Of a DNA stretch of 64,000 bases, positions 24,350 through 38,288 are shown in pieces. The position numbers and the translations under genes were made by a program. Location of the stretch: assembly GCA_964006375.1 (NCBI GenBank), contig OZ023267.1, forward strand, positions 25,790,739-25,854,738, written 5' to 3'. The notes under the pieces were generated by a model that worked only from the letters and a program-made list of their open reading frames with translations, did not search any database and was not told where the DNA came from. The DNA is from Tillus elongatus. Lineage: Eukaryota; Arthropoda; Insecta; Coleoptera; Cleridae. Numbering within the stretch: the first letter of the stretch is position 1; each line of letters starts with the position of its first letter.

Positions 24350-24814
24350 TATTTTAGTGAAATGAAGGACAAAGACGCTTGAAGCTGAAACTTGATGGTT
24401 TGAAGGACACTCTTCTTGCGACACTTGCTTTCCATAATGCGTATTTGTTTCAAGTTCTTTGCCTAAATGTTGCCAGTTTTAACGTTTAAAATCGTGACTT
24501 TGACGTTTTGAGGAAAACCCCAAATGTTTGTTTTGAAAACCCATAACTTTTTTTTCTTTAAACCTACAGACCTAAATTTTGGTGCTTGGTTCACTCTCTA
24601 TAATACAAACACGCGCACCAAATTTTCCCTATTTGTTATTTCCGGAGATATAATTTTGCAGGAAAGAAAATACAAAATTTTCCGGGAAAACCTGAGACTT
24701 TCCTGGCTGACAAACCTTTTCAAGCCACTTGCAGAAGGAAGATACTCAGAAAATTTGTTTGAAATCGGCCTATTATTTTTTTAGCTATCTGTGTGACACA
24801 CACACATCTTTATA

Positions 24815-24909
<95 letters not shown>

Positions 24910-25110
24910 ATATAAAAATCGAAACTGACATGGGGTCTAGGGGCGGTTACTTCGAGCTAGTTTGAAGAAATTTTGTTAAAGAATATTCACTAAAAATTAA
25001 AACTGACCCTGGATGTGGGTTCTAGGGGCCCAGTTCGCGCTCACTTGAAGAACATTTTTCAAAATTCAAAAGCCGAAATCTCCTGATTAGTGAATTTTTT
25101 AAAGAAAATT
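24350..25110 (-). mobile_element. TA-core family element with TA core
   Basis: Runs from GTCTATTTGAAATGAAAT and GGACAAAGACGCTTGAAGC through GACTTTGACGTTTTGAGG, AAAATTTTCCGGGAAAACC and ATCTGTGTGACACACAC. It then carries the array 24811-24906 and finally ATAAAAATCGAAACTGACA and CTGATTAGTGAATTTTTTAA near 25090. The 5' block is duplicated: GAAACTGACATGG at 24920 and AACTGACCCTGGATGTGG at 25000. Confidence 0.7.
24811..24906. repeat. (TA)n microsatellite
   Basis: TA run with one G at 24820. Confidence 0.97.
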
Positions 25111-25264
25111 CCCTAGAAACAACCACCTGTGAAGTCACGGGAAAAGTCTATGACTGTATTAAATGTGGAACGGTTTCATTAACTTAAGGCAAGAACAGAT
25201 AACCAGATATGCCATTTTGAGTCTTAAAAGTTTACATCTCCTCTTTATTAAATTATTTTGTATA

Positions 25265-25415
25265 AAAAAACCGGCGAAAAATCATCGGAATAACAACAAT
25301 CTGATTAGATAACGGTAAAAGGAAATGAATGACTAACTAGGATTAGAACTCGTCTTATTATAAGACTCGATTATCTGATGCAGACTGCTTAGACCACTCG
25401 ACCAGCGTCGACATG
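25265..25415 (-). mobile_element. tRNA-derived SINE (head)
   Basis: On the minus strand TGGTCGAGTGG (25404-25394) is a perfect pol III A box (TRGYNNARNNG). GTTCTAATC (25349-25341) is a B box with one mismatch. The head resembles a class II (Leu/Ser-like) tRNA. The tail past about 25320 is unidentified and I see no clear target duplication. Confidence 0.5.
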
Positions 25416-25684
25416 GCAGATTTATGTACTAGCAGGTATATACGGTGGTATGTTATTTTTTTCTAACGTCTTTATTATTTATACCAAACAATTCTTATTG
25501 ACAATGGACTTTTTGCTCATATTTTAGCGAAATGCAGGCAAATAACGACTTAGACACAGATGTAGGAGTTTGTTAGTCATTTCGTGTCGTATTTTTCACT
25601 CACATTAGTACGCCTGCCATAATTATTAATTTTGACGTATTAACATTTTTTAATCAGGGCCTTATCTATAACTTTTTTGTCTTA

Positions 25685-25830
25685 CATATAAAAACATATA
25701 AAATTGAAACTGGGCCTGGATATGGGTTCTAGGGGGCCTAGTTCGCGGTCATTTGAAGACATGTTTTAAAAATTGAAAAGTTGGGATCTCCGCATTAGTG
25801 AATTTTTTAAAGTGAATCTAGGTCTGATGT
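25685..25830 (-). mobile_element. TA-core family, 5' block only
   Basis: AAACATATAAAATTGAAACT, GGATATGGGTTCTAGGGGGC, GCGGTCATTTGAAGAC, CGCATTAGTGAATTTTTTAA. There is no TA array next to it. Confidence 0.7.
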
Positions 25831-26430
25831 CGAGCTCTGTTGATTGGTTTCACAATTCTCTCCGAGTCTCTTCAATCAAGGCCTACATTCTAGATGAGTC
25901 TTGCAAAGAAGTGGCGCTGATTGATGTAGACATTCCGAATACCAATAACCTGGAGATAATGTAAAACGAGAAGAGTATTAAGTAGATAGACTTTGAGATG
26001 CAAGTAAATAGACAGTGGAGGGCATATAGTCGCCGAGTGATTCCGACAGTTATGTCGTCAATTGGGGTGGTTTCCAAAACTAGAGTCTGTGGGTATAGGG
26101 AGTTGTTCAATTTGAAAAAATTGGCTTACGGCAGTTAGAATTTTTTCAAATTCAGTGACTATTTGAGAGCGCTCTGAATACGGCCTCTTGACTTTTTCGA
26201 CAAATAATATTAAACAAGATCCTCTCTGAATCTGTCACTTTCATGAGACTCTCCTATCTATTGGTAAATGTAATTGAAAACCTCCCCAAATGCGTCATTT
26301 TCAAGGGACTCCGATTTTCATTGGTAAAAACGCCGTATCACCCTTTTGATATGTTCCAAAATGTAAAAAGTTGAAAAACAATTGAAACAACTCGAAAACC
26401 ATGGGATATGTCAATGTCTTCTCCTTACAA
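25831..26430. other. No gene recognised
   Basis: CTCTGAATCTGTCACTTTCA (26223) and CCCCAAATGCGTCATTTTCA (26284) form a loose 60-bp tandem pair. Nothing else was recognised. Confidence 0.35.
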
Positions 26431-26439
26431 GCATGCATT

Positions 26440-27185
26440 AAAATTGGATAAAAAATTCAATAATGCTACAATAAATGGGCTGCTCCATTAAAAGAAAAAA
26501 GATAACTTGTATCACCAAAAACTTATGGGCCACCCCTCATTGTCAACATAATTTTATAAGATGCAGCTCAAAACACCCTAGAAATAACTTTTATAATATT
26601 TTACGGTATCTTGTAGTATAATTGATATATTGAGCTTTACAGTGAAAATTCACCAGCCTGTATATACCTAAACATGTAAAAACTGAAATTGACCCCAGAG
26701 GTGGCTAGTTCGAACTGCTTTGAAAAAATATTTTACAAATTTTAAAGTCGCGGTCTTGTCAATAACGATTTTTTTCTACGAGGATTCTCGAAAAAGTATA
26801 GACTATTAAACCAAAAACTTTATAACTGAAACTATTGCCAAATCATCCGAGAATGTGTCTATTTGAAATGAATTTTCTGCAAATATTTTAGAAAAATGAA
26901 ACAGATAATAGTTAAAGCTGTAACATAAGGCTTTGTAAAACACATTTACTATGAAATTTGCTTTACATAGCGCGTATTTGTTTCAGGTTCTCCGCCTAAA
27001 AGTGGGGAATTGTGACGTTTCAAATCGCGGGTGACATTTTAAGAAGAAAAACTATAAAATTTAAGTAACTTTTCTGTTATTTCTTGACCTTTTTTTGCCA
27101 AGAAAACCTAATATTTGTCGGTAATATACAATAGATATTGTTATTCACACAAAATATTTTGGTTATTCCGGTATTAAATTTCCAC
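26440..27185 (-). mobile_element. TA-core family element, variant without long array
   Basis: TGTATCACCAAAAACTTATG, CAGCTCAAAACACCCTAG, TATTGAGCTTTACAGTG, AAACTGAAATTGACCCCAG, TCAATAACGATTTTTTTC, then AAATGAATTTTCTGCAAATA and a shortened distal part. It carries CCTGTATATACCTAAACATG where other copies hold the expanded TA array. Confidence 0.6.
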
Positions 27186-27429
27186 CCTGTATTGAAAACT
27201 GTACTATTAGACCATACATATGGGGTATCTACGCATTCAGAAAAATGTAATCCACCGAATTGTGATGAAAAAATGTAGGGTTGCTATTTTTTTAATGGAT
27301 AAAGTGGTGGGGGTAATATGGTGGGAGTTTAATTTTTTCAACTATGATTATAAGATAATGTTCGACAAATTAAACTTCACTTGTCTTAGCGTTTTCCACA
27401 AAAATTATTTTTTGCTGAATAATGAATTT

Positions 27430-28250
<821 letters not shown>

Positions 28251-28256
28251 TTGGGC

Positions 28257-28387
28257 GAGTTCACAGGCGCTAGTAGCTGCCAGCAGCTCCATGGTTATGT
28301 CAAAAAATGTTGACAAATGTAAGCATTTTGTCAACATTTTTTGACATAACAATGATGCTACTGGCAGTGCTAGCGTCTGGTAAACTT
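28257..28387. mobile_element. Hairpin (foldback) MITE
   Basis: Left arm 28257-28319 and right arm 28324-28387 are reverse complements with scattered mismatches. The inner part (TTATGTCAAAAAATGTTGAC / GTCAACATTTTTTGACATAA) is perfect, and the outer part carries GGCGCTAGTAGCTGCCAGCA. The loop is about four bases. Confidence 0.75.
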
Positions 28388-28503
28388 TCTCATTATGTCG
28401 CTTAGTGGCTGCATATTGTTTGCGGGTGATACGTGACTGTTAGTCCCTAGTAGATGGCATACGTTGCCTTGGAGAAACTGAATCGATATTTTAGAAAATA
28501 AAC

Positions 28504-28820
28504 TTGTGCTTAACACAGGTAAATCCTAAGATATGGCATTTCGGCTGCTGGACGTCCTTCGGGGAATCCTGTTCACTTGGAGGCTCTCAAATAATAAATA
28601 CTATTCGAGCAAAGTTCTTGGGAGTTACATTGGACTACAAACTGGAGTGGTCGGCTCACGTTGATGGATCACTTTCGACGGCCTGTTATAAAATCAAAGA
28701 GTTGAGAAATATTGCTGACCTTGGGCTGTTAAAATTGTTATACTTTGCATACATGCACTCCAGAATCTCTTATATAATTCTGAGGTGCTGACATTGTGAG
28801 GGTGTTGCAAATGCAAAAAA
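28504..28820 (+). pseudogene. Non-LTR retrotransposon RT fragment
   Basis: INTIRAKFLGVTLDYKLEWS, AHVDGSLSTACYKIKELRNI and LLKLLYFAYMHSRISYIILR follow the thumb-side pattern of jockey/CR1-type RTs (KFLG-x-x-LD, W-x-x-H, YFAY-x-HS-x-x-SY). A frame slip then gives GADIVRVLQMQK. The match stops exactly where a TA-core copy begins (28821), so that copy landed inside the RT gene. The 19600-19935 fragment could be the missing tail of the same family. Confidence 0.65.
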
Positions 28821-29486
28821 ATTCTGGACGCAGCAAGTGCGTTATGGTGCTGAATTTTCATAAAAATGTTTTTAATAGCAAATATATTTTTTTTTTAAGA
28901 AAGCAGGTATCAAATTTGGTTACCAGTATAACCTATATAGTAAAAGCAATGTGCCATGTTTCATCAAAATAACTTTATACGTACAAAAATTTCCGAAAGT
29001 AAACTTAAAGTAAAAAAATACGTTTCTTGGTCAACCTATAGGTTAATAGCAAATTGAGCTTTTCAAATATGAAGCATTTAATCAAAACTCGCTACAATAA
29101 CGCACTTGCTGCATCCAGAATTTCTTTTTCTACAAACATGCATTATATTTCGATGGAAAATGCAAAAATGCAATAACATAAGGCGTGTTCGACTAAAAAT
29201 AATGAAAATTTGTATCACCAACGACTTATAGGCCATCCTGGGATTGTATAAATATTTTTTAAGATGTAGCTCAAGACACCCTATAATTTATATATACAAT
29301 TTTTTTGCATATCTTGTATAATAACGGATATATTGAGCTTTATTGTTTTTTACGAAAATTCGACAAAAATTATATACCATTAAACGATAAACTCTATAGC
29401 TAAGGCTGCTGCCAAGCATCAGAGAAAGGGTCTATTTGAAATGAATTTTCTGGAAATATTTTAGTAAAATGAAGGACAACGACATT
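28821..29486 (-). mobile_element. TA-core family element, cut by a Penelope fragment
   Basis: CTGGACGCAGCAAGTGCG at 28823, the 320-bp unit to 29122, then TGTATCACCAACGACTTATA and TATTGAGCTTTATTGTTTTT up to AATGAAGGACAACGACA. The Penelope remnant starts there. Confidence 0.75.
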
Positions 29487-30470
29487 TGTAAGTAAGCTAC
29501 TGTTAACTTCTAATATGTGGGTGAATTTTATTGATTCAAATTGGCAGTTCAGTCTTTCAATAAAATCATCTACTTTGCTTATATTTGTGTTAATACCGTC
29601 CACATGACGAGACCATACTCTGGGAAAATACTCACTTTTATTTTCTAAATCTGTCTCAAATCTACTCATGAAAAGGTCCGCAATGAATGGAGACAATGGG
29701 TTGCTCATTGCCGTGCCTTCAGTTTGTTCACAAAACTCATTGTTAAATTGACAAATATTTTATTTTATACGAAAGTTTGTTAAAGTTAAATATTCTTTGC
29801 AAACCTCTTCACTTATGTTGTTCAATTTCTGGAACTGTTCTAAATACGCTATCGTTTGTTTCGTGGGGACGCTAGGAAATAAAGACACTGCATCAAATGA
29901 TATGAAAACCTCGCCTTCCACCAATTCAACATCTTTAACTTTATTCATGAGTTCAAGTGAATTTGACACTGAATAGCTTTTATGTTTAACAGAGAAGCTT
30001 CTAAACTCATTTGACAGCCACTTCGCTAGATTATATGTCGGAGAATACATAGCTGAAATAATAAGTTAAATTTTTGAGACAATGTTTTTTGGGGACTTTG
30101 GGATTTGCAGCCTGTAACCGTCTGCCTAAGTCTTTTGTTACCAGGTTGTCACAACTCTTCAAACTATTTTTCACGTCGTTAATAATTTTTGGTAGCGGGC
30201 TTTCATTTAGTGTTCTATCCGGTCCTGTCTGTATTATTGCATTACGCACTCTTTCTTTATAATGCTTTTTGTCCAAGATCACAATTTTATTGCCTTTAGC
30301 TGCTACAACATAAAAACAATCATTCTCTCGCAATCGCTTAATTATTTTCATTTGATTAGAATGTTTGTTTTTAGTGAATTTCTTTTCTTTCAAATTTTTG
30401 AGATTTTTTCTTTACGTGCTTTTATTACTAATTGTTTAATTCCCGTTTTAATACTAGCAATGACATCTAA
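29487..30470 (-). pseudogene. Penelope-like element, N-terminal and RT region
   Basis: Best preserved Penelope piece here, read leftwards. KEKKFTKNKHSNQMKIIKRL begins at about 30393. FYVVAAKGNKIVILDKKHY is the N-terminal Penelope motif; DLGRRLQAANPKVPKKHC follows. A frame change leads to FISFDAVSLFPSVPTKQT, the RT A-box equivalent with its Asp. Another change leads to NPLSPFIADLFMSRFETDL and WSRHVDGINTNIS, where the expected YVDD reads HVDG, so the catalytic site is dead. It stops at about 29487 inside a TA-core copy. The downstream connector and GIY-YIG domain are missing. Confidence 0.8.
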
Positions 30471-30660
30471 AAGTTTATCTTGCGCGGCACAACATATTTG
30501 GGATAGCAACCACCACATAAAGAAAATCTGAAATCTATCAAAAATCTTAGACAGCCAGCCAAGCTAGATGCGTACGAAAGTATTTATGTTTATAGGGCAA
30601 TAAGAAACAAAAGTCCCTTAAACCGAGCCCCGCCACTGGTTTGTAGTTCTATGTTTGCGC
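30470..30660 (+). pseudogene. Penelope C-terminal end, opposite strand
   Basis: Plus-strand frames read HIWDSNHHIK, then after shifts LDAYESIYVYRAIRNKSP and NREP. This is the end of the Penelope protein: the 2350-2600 copy has RYIWNNN and ASESIYIY at the same places. It lies head to head with the 5' end of the minus-strand copy, repeating the arrangement at 612. Confidence 0.6.
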
Positions 30661-30846
30661 TCTTTCTTTAATGCAGATAAACATTCTGACACCTGTCAGG
30701 TAAAGTAATGAAGGAAATTAAAAAATTTCGTCGGGCAATTAGAATACAATACACAGAAAATTTTCCGGCGATTTAGTCTCCCTCTGGTAACGTTCTTTAC
30801 TTAAGATTCAGTATAAAAGGTGATGTTAGAAGTAAGTAGTTAGAAT

Positions 30847-30985
30847 TTTTCATCCTCTGATGACGTTAACTTTGTTAGTGAAACTATCGTCGGTTCTTTA
30901 AAAGGATGTGTTGTGGTAATTTGGGTCTCCAAGTGTACTTATCAGTGCTCACTACAGGTTACAATCTTCACTTGGAGAAAGCATT
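30847..30985 (+). repeat. Dispersed 140-bp repeat with CTGATGA hairpin
   Basis: CCTCTGATGACGTTAACTTT, GTTAGTGAAACT, GTGTTGTGGTAATTTGGG and AATCTTCACTTGGAG match the other three copies. Confidence 0.7.
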
Positions 30986-30989
30986 TACT

Positions 30990-32155
30990 GAGGCATCCAG
31001 ATATTTACTAAAATAATTATATAGAGTGTTTACTTAATACTGGAATTATCTAGATATAATTTAATATTTTTAAATAATTTGGAGAAATTATTTGGCATTA
31101 GGGAGCGTTGTGAAAATGGAGCCTTGCAACGTATCAGTGCTCTTCATAAGTTCCAAATCCTCACTCACCGCCTTTTTATATTCATATACCAGCGGAAAAG
31201 AAATAGCAAAAGTTTAATTATGCTTACTCATAAAACCTTTCGTATTTAAACATTTTTGATTTCTGTTATGGCAGTAACGTATTCTGTTTTCCGCAAAAGC
31301 ATTGCGTAATCTTTTCAAGTGGGTCCTTAATGCTTCCATGTCACACTAGCAAAGTAGGACGCAAAGTTAAAGGGGTGATGCGGAAACTAAATTGATGTCC
31401 TGTAGTTTTTATTGCGCTCTCAGCTTCTCGTAAAGGCAATTTGTTGATCGGAAAGATCAGACAGCTGCTGGCCGGCCTTTTCAAACTAACTCTTCCCGAG
31501 TAATCTAATCACACAATGCAGGCTTTACTGCAACAGCGGGACTGACAATTAAGCTTCCTTTCTGATTTAATAGAAGAAAAAACAAGCTGCTTTTTGTGAA
31601 AAGTTAGTCGAAACTGGCGCTCATTATCATTAGACAGATAAAAATAAACGTTTGGTAGATAAAAACTAGTGGACAGAGCCGAGAGCTTTAGCTAACTTAT
31701 GAACTGTGTTTTAAAAGTTCAGTTTTCAAGAAACGAACATTAGATTTGCTACAGGATCTAATCAACGATGCCTGATTCAACGATGACATTTTAATTAATG
31801 TTAATTTTACCATTTTTCAGATAATGTCGGTAATTGTGCTTTTTTAAATGCACCGCCCACCGTATCTTTTTTAAATTTAAAAATGCCTCAACATAATAAG
31901 TCATTGGCACCTACTTGACTACAAATATTACGTTACAAATATACAAATGGGTAACAAGATAAATTTCTTAACCTATAGGGATGACAGAAACGCTAAGCTG
32001 TTAAAAGAAAACAATAAAGATTGATTTACAGAAATTATATCGATTTAAACAAAGAAACTAAATTTAAAAACCTATTTACAGTTTTAATTGTTGTAGTTCC
32101 TAGTTAAAGAACATTGGGAATGCTTATTCTGTTGATCTTTACGGATCTTCTGGCT
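30990..32155. other. No gene recognised
   Basis: Mixed AT content, stops in all frames, no repeat landmark recognised. Confidence 0.45.
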
Positions 32156-32159
32156 GGTT

Positions 32160-35100
32160 CGTAATTTGCGCACTCAAACAAAACGTGAAAAACATACAAA
32201 ACTACACTACACTGATCACATGTGGGGGCATCTGTTTTCTCTAGGAGATCTCTGTGAGTAATAAGAGTGTGACCCAGTCTTAGCCTTCTGATAACTACAC
32301 CTTGTTTTCGCTTTGTACCAGTGGATAATTTGGTCTTTGCTATAACTGGATGAAATTGGTGGAGTTTTGTGTTTAATGTAGACCACTCTTCCTGTCACTT
32401 CGTAAAATTTAGACGTTTATAGAGAGCCAAAAGATCGTAATTCATTCTAAATTCAACTTGTGTTCCATTTTCTATCTCAAGTTTTGCATGAAAATCTGCT
32501 TTTTCATTGCCTTCAATCTCAATATGTGATGGCACCCATAAAAATAAAATATTAAGGTCATTGGATTATAGGTCTAGCAACAGGTATTTTATTTTCTGCA
32601 CTAAAATGTTAGTTGACTTCAATTAATTTAATGCTTGTAGTGATGATAGTGAGTCTGTGCAAATGACATATTTCGACGACGGTTGAGTTTTATAACTTAT
32701 AACTGTTAATGATTGAAGGATGGCAAAAAGTTCTCCAGTGTATACGCTGGTAATTTTCGGTAGGTTAAACCTATCGTACTCTGATCCATCTATAACAGCA
32801 CATCTCACTCCCCATTCACTTTTTGAAGCATCAGTGTACAGGATTTCTGATGTTTGGTAGCTCGACATTTTATTATCAAATTCACCCCGAATCACTTCTT
32901 TTGAGCAATCGTGTCCATTCATTTCCTGCAGAGAAATATTCATCTGTGGCGTAATATCGAACCACGGTGGAAGATTATTTGTTGCGATACTTGGAAGGGG
33001 AAAGCTACCAAAAGGATTAGACATTCTAAAGAATCTTAAATACACCAGGGAAGTGCATTTTTTCATGAAACTGACTAACCAATGGCAGTTTATTCAAGGT
33101 CTGGTGTAATGGATGTTTGGGATTTGACATTTATCTCACCGTTTGCTGCTGAAGTTGCTGTTCCCTTCTTAGGTGTAGTGGTATATCGTAGCCTTTAACA
33201 AGTAGTGATGTTGTTGGGGTAGTTCTGAAGGCACCGAGTGCTAATTTTACAGCAGCATTTTGAATTGTGTTTAGACTCTTAAAAAGATCTTTACTTGCAG
33301 TTACATAAACAGAGCTGGCATAGTCTATTTTGGATCTTATGAGGCTTTTGTATATAGTCAGCAGTTGTGCTTCATCTGCACCCCAAACTTGGTGGGATAA
33401 TGCTTCATTCCAGCTGCACAATCTTTCTTGAGGTTTTAAATGTGGTATCGCCAAGATAGTTTACTGTCGAATGTTCGCCCTAAAAACTGCTTTTGGTCCA
33501 CTACATTTAGTTTATGACGTTGTAGCTCAACTGTAACATTGGGTAATTAACATGGTTGCCTTTTGAAAAGCATCGCACAAGCTTTCTAGACAGATGGTCC
33601 AAGTCCAACACTTAAGCACCAAGTTTCTACCCTACCAATACTTTCTTGGACGACTTCTGTAGTGGTTAAGTCATTTTTGCCCCTGAAAAAGATTACAATA
33701 TCATCAGCATATAAACATATTTGTACTGGTGGCTTTACCATTTTGGTAACATCGTTTATTGCGATTAGGAAGAGTGTAGGGCTTAGCACTGATCCTTGGG
33801 GTGTACTATTTTCCAGACTAAAGGTTTTTGATGTTGTGTCGCCCAATTTAACATTGCGTGATCGATTTTGCAAAAAGTTAGAAAAAATTCAAGTATATTA
33901 CCGTGAATGTTCCAACTTTCTAGTTTTTGTAAGACTTTAACTTTTAATATTTTGTCGAAAGCATGCTTTAAATCAAAAAATACTGCTATGGTTTTTTGTT
34001 TGCAGATAAAGCCTTGAAGGATTTCTGTTTGTAGCGATAATACGCAATCTATGGTACTGCGATTTGCTCTAAACCCACTCTGAGCTTTGTCTAATACATC
34101 ATTTTCTTCAATATGCCGGTTATTGATTATCGTCTTTGTTAGTTTACATAGACAACAGGTTAAGAAGATAGGCAGGTAGCTGGTTGGTTCAAGTTTGGGC
34201 TTTCCCGCTTTGTACAGGGCCAGTATTGTTGACTTTCTCCAGATTTTAGGAAAGACTTGATTAATCCATATAAAGTTAAGCAGTTCTAGAAGCCTGTCTG
34301 TTGCGTTTACAGGTAAATGTTTCAAAAAACAAGTTGGAATATTATCGGGGCCTGCTACAACATCTTTAAGGTTTTTGGGGTTTTCCGTTAGTTCTCTTTT
34401 AGTAAGTGGTTGATTAAAATTAACAGTCAGGTTCTTGTTTGTAGTATTATACAAATTTTCTGTTGGTTTCTTAATAGCCGAAGAATGTTGTGAAGTATCT
34501 TCATGATTTGAATATTGTTGGAAAGTATGCCCTAGGATATTAACTGGTTCTATTGGTTCGGAGACTACATTACCACTTGAGTTTTTCAGAGCGGTGATCT
34601 GTTGATAATTATTGTACCCTTTGATCGATCTAATTTTATCCTAGACTTGTGATGGTGGAGTGTTTTTGGTTATAGTTGATACCTACTGTTGCCATGATTG
34701 TTTTTTGGCTAATTTAACTGTGCGATGTGCTATAGCTCTTAAGCGCTTGAACTGGATCAGTAGGTCCAGAGTTTTATGTTTTCGGTATCTATTCAGAGCT
34801 CGTTTACTATTTTTGATTGCGTCCTTACATTGCTGTTCCACCATGGTACCCACTGTATCTTTAAAGCAATACATTCAGCGCTTCACTGCCACTGCTACCT
34901 GTACATATCAGACCGCTATTTTGTTTTAAGATGTTATTGTTTTATTATTATTGGTAAATTTTCAGTGAACTTGGCAGCGTTGCCGATGCCATTATTAAAT
35001 AGAAGGTCGTCAATATGACTCCTGCAACAAATTTTAATTTTATCATCAAATCATCGAAACGTCAAATGGAATTCTCGCTTTCCCCAACCACTAATCGATG
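32160..35100 (-). pseudogene. I-type non-LTR retrotransposon ORF2 (RT plus RNase H), decayed
   Basis: Read leftwards. PWWN near 34840 precedes EQQCKDAIKNSKRALNRYRK and FKRLRAIAHRTVKLAKKQSW. VVAGPDNIPTCFLKHLP (34360) and VFPKIWRKSTILALYKAGKP follow. Then come AQSGFRANRSTIDCVLSLQT, AVFFDLKHAFDKILKVKVLQ (A box Asp), STPQGSVLSPTLFLIAINDV and ICLYADDIVIFF (33720, intact YADD). The RNase H domain follows: LYTDASKSEWGVRCAVIDGS (32850), VYTGELFAILQSL, CTDSLSSLQAL and FLWVPSHIEIEGNEKADFHA, with all four acidic residues visible. LRLGHTLITHRDLLEK and PTCDQC finish it. At least five frameshifts are present and the endonuclease domain is not seen. RT followed by RNase H points to the I/LOA group. Confidence 0.85.
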
Positions 35101-35258
35101 TGCATAAGATCTCAGGTAATAAGTCGACTTATATACTTTGGAGCGTTATAACTCAAAACCTAAAAACTAAAAACCTTTTACTTAACTTTTTTTCGATAAA
35201 TCGTCATCATTCGATTACACGAATCTACAGTTAAGCGTTTTCGGTGTCATTACCGGAG

Positions 35259-35262
<4 letters not shown>

Positions 35263-35339
<77 letters not shown>
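35263..35339. repeat. (TA)n microsatellite
   Basis: TA run preceded by TCGGTGTCATTACCGGAGAC, which is not the usual TA-core flank. Confidence 0.97.
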
Positions 35340-35342
<3 letters not shown>

Positions 35343-37234
35343 GCTGAGAATTGCAAAGGCCATATAAGGTTATAAAAACAAAAATGAAAACCCTGACGGA
35401 AAGTAGTATGACAAAGCTAAGTTTCGATTATTATTTCAATAAAGTAGATGGTCAGATCTACAAAATTGGGAAATAAGATTAATAATGGGGGGTAGTAGTA
35501 GTACCACTGGTCAGTAGTAAGTAAAATACTTACGGTTAACACGTAATGCGTATGGGTTATCTGTATATTGTATACATTATCCACATCGTTCGACATATTT
35601 TACTGTACACTAAAACAGAAAACAAAATAATAACATTAATATACAAGCACATTCACTATTATTGTTAGTCAGTGTTATTTGGATAAGCAATGAAAGATAT
35701 AATGTCATAATTTGTTGAAATGATCATTAATTATAATTCTTAAAATTTATAACTAGCAAATTTGGAAAGCATTTCAGTTTAAAAGAATTTAGAAGAGCCA
35801 AAAACCATCTGCAAATAGATTAAACTCTTAAGCATGAAATAAATACCAAAGAATTATGTTATAAAATCAATTACCTAAAGATAATGAACAAAACAAAACC
35901 CTTCTTGTATGATGTATTTAGATGTAAGTTTATTATTTTATTTATGTGAACAATGAACTGAAGTTTACCAAAGACAGTGTTTGTGTTGTGGAACTTTTAA
36001 ATCAAGATTGCAGCATATGAACTTAATGAATTTATGAATTTGTTATTGATTATAATTAGATTAAAAAAGTAAGGTTAGGCCAAATGTCATTTTTAAGAAT
36101 ATTATTTTCAACTTACCGGAAGCATAGATGTCAAAATATGTATTAATTAATGTCAAGAAAGGATGCCTTGATATAAAATATTAGATGAATTTGGGCAACA
36201 TTTCCGCTTTTGTTATGATTTATTGTTGGTTGTTGATGAAATTGAGATGCCAGAGAGCGTCATTCTTGCTTCTCATTTTAAATATAAATATTTTAAAGTA
36301 TATATTGTGTAAAGAAGATCTATTGTTCCACTGAAATAAATAACAAAGGTTATATCAAGTTTTAACGTAACAAATTACAAGATAAACAGTAAATATATCA
36401 AGAATACCTATATTAAAGGATACTCACCACCAGCAGCGAGGAACCAAGGTTTGAGATTTAATTATTTTATCAAAATCAACTCCAGGAGGCAATCAATTTA
36501 GTTTAAAAGACAGTATATTTTCTGTCGATTAAACGTCAATCAAAAGCGTTTATGGGAAAATAAGATTTAATGCATAAAAAGCAATCTTATTTTCATATTA
36601 CCATAATTCAAATTTACAAATATAGAGGGAGTTAGGAGTGCAGGTCAGGATCCATATTTATTATTACAAACAATTGAAAAGCAGTCGAAAACTCGGTTTA
36701 TTAATATTAATCATTGTAATCTAATAGTAAGATTGAAAATTTATAACAACGGATCCGTTTAGCTTTAAAATTTATAAAACTCTGTCAATAAAAGTTGTTA
36801 TAAAAATTTGCTAAAAACATAATTCTTTCAAACAAAAACCCATAATAAGATAAAATTACGATAAATATAAATATTTGCAGGCTATTTTCTTTTCCCCTAT
36901 TATAGCAGAACCTACCACTGAGATAAGTAAGTAAATAAGATATTGATTATAATTTATTAGATATAAATATATATAGTAGAAGGGTAGGCAACCCATATAA
37001 CACTGAGCTAGGTTTCACTTGATAAACCCACACATATTAAACTTCAAACACCAAGAGTCATAAACACTTTATTCAGATACAATTTTACATCACAAAATAT
37101 ACAGGGTCACCCATAATACATGGTGTAATATCATTATCTTTTTAAATATCACTTTTTCATATAAATAAATTAAATTAAATAAAAAAAATAATATATAATA
37201 TAAAATAATATATAAAAGTCAAAGCCAATATTAG

Positions 37235-37235
<1 letters not shown>
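35340..37235. other. No gene recognised; very AT-rich
   Basis: Stops in all frames. ATACAGGGTCACCCATAATA at 37099 looks like one MITE end. I see no other landmark. Confidence 0.4.
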
Positions 37236-37237
<2 letters not shown>

Positions 37238-37328
<91 letters not shown>

Positions 37329-37445
37329 ACGAACCTGTGGTATGGGTTTTAGGAGCACTAATTCGCGCTCATTTCAAAAAATGTTCCTAAAATCTCACCA
37401 TCCTTACCTCTCTATTAGTGAATTTTATTCCTGAAAATTTACTAA
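37238..37445 (-). mobile_element. TA-core family, array and 5' block
   Basis: AT array 37239-37324 followed by GTGGTATGGGTTTTAGGAGC, AATTCGCGCTCATTTCAAA, CTCTATTAGTGAATTTTATT and GAAAATTTACTAATA (5' foldback). The 3' part is absent. Confidence 0.75.
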
Positions 37446-38020
37446 TATTGCTAATAAAAAATCATTAACTTGAAAGCGTGCAATAAAGAGTTCAAAAAAT
37501 CATTTACTGCTCAGTTTCTTACACAAGACAATTTTTGTACTAGAAATGATCTAAAACGCTATTACTTTTTACAACATTGTAGATAAAATTGAATATGTTG
37601 CTTCGCTTATACAGACATAACGAGGCAGAGAAAAATAGAATACATAAAAATGTGATTTTGCAGTGCCTATCCTCATCATGTTCAATAATAATTCCTTTCA
37701 AATTAAAATGCGTGCACATACAATTTATATCCTGTATATGTGAGGTTACTTCAGCCCACATTTTATCACCAATAGCGTGCCTAAACTAACCTTTTTGAGG
37801 TTGTTCGCGAAAAGCTTCTCTCTCGTATAAGTGTGACCAAAATTTACATGTCACTCACGTTGCGTTATTACCTGGATATATGACAGCGAAATCCCCGAAG
37901 CGCAGAACAATTCACTCTGACTTTAATAAAAGTTCTAGTAACCGTGTTATTGCCTGCAAAAGTAAAATAGATGAAATAGATAAAACAACATTGTTGTACA
38001 TTGTTATCTTCTCAGTTTAT
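37446..38020. other. No gene recognised
   Basis: AT-rich with short chance frames only. Confidence 0.4.
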
Positions 38021-38025
38021 AACAG

Positions 38026-38288
<263 letters not shown>

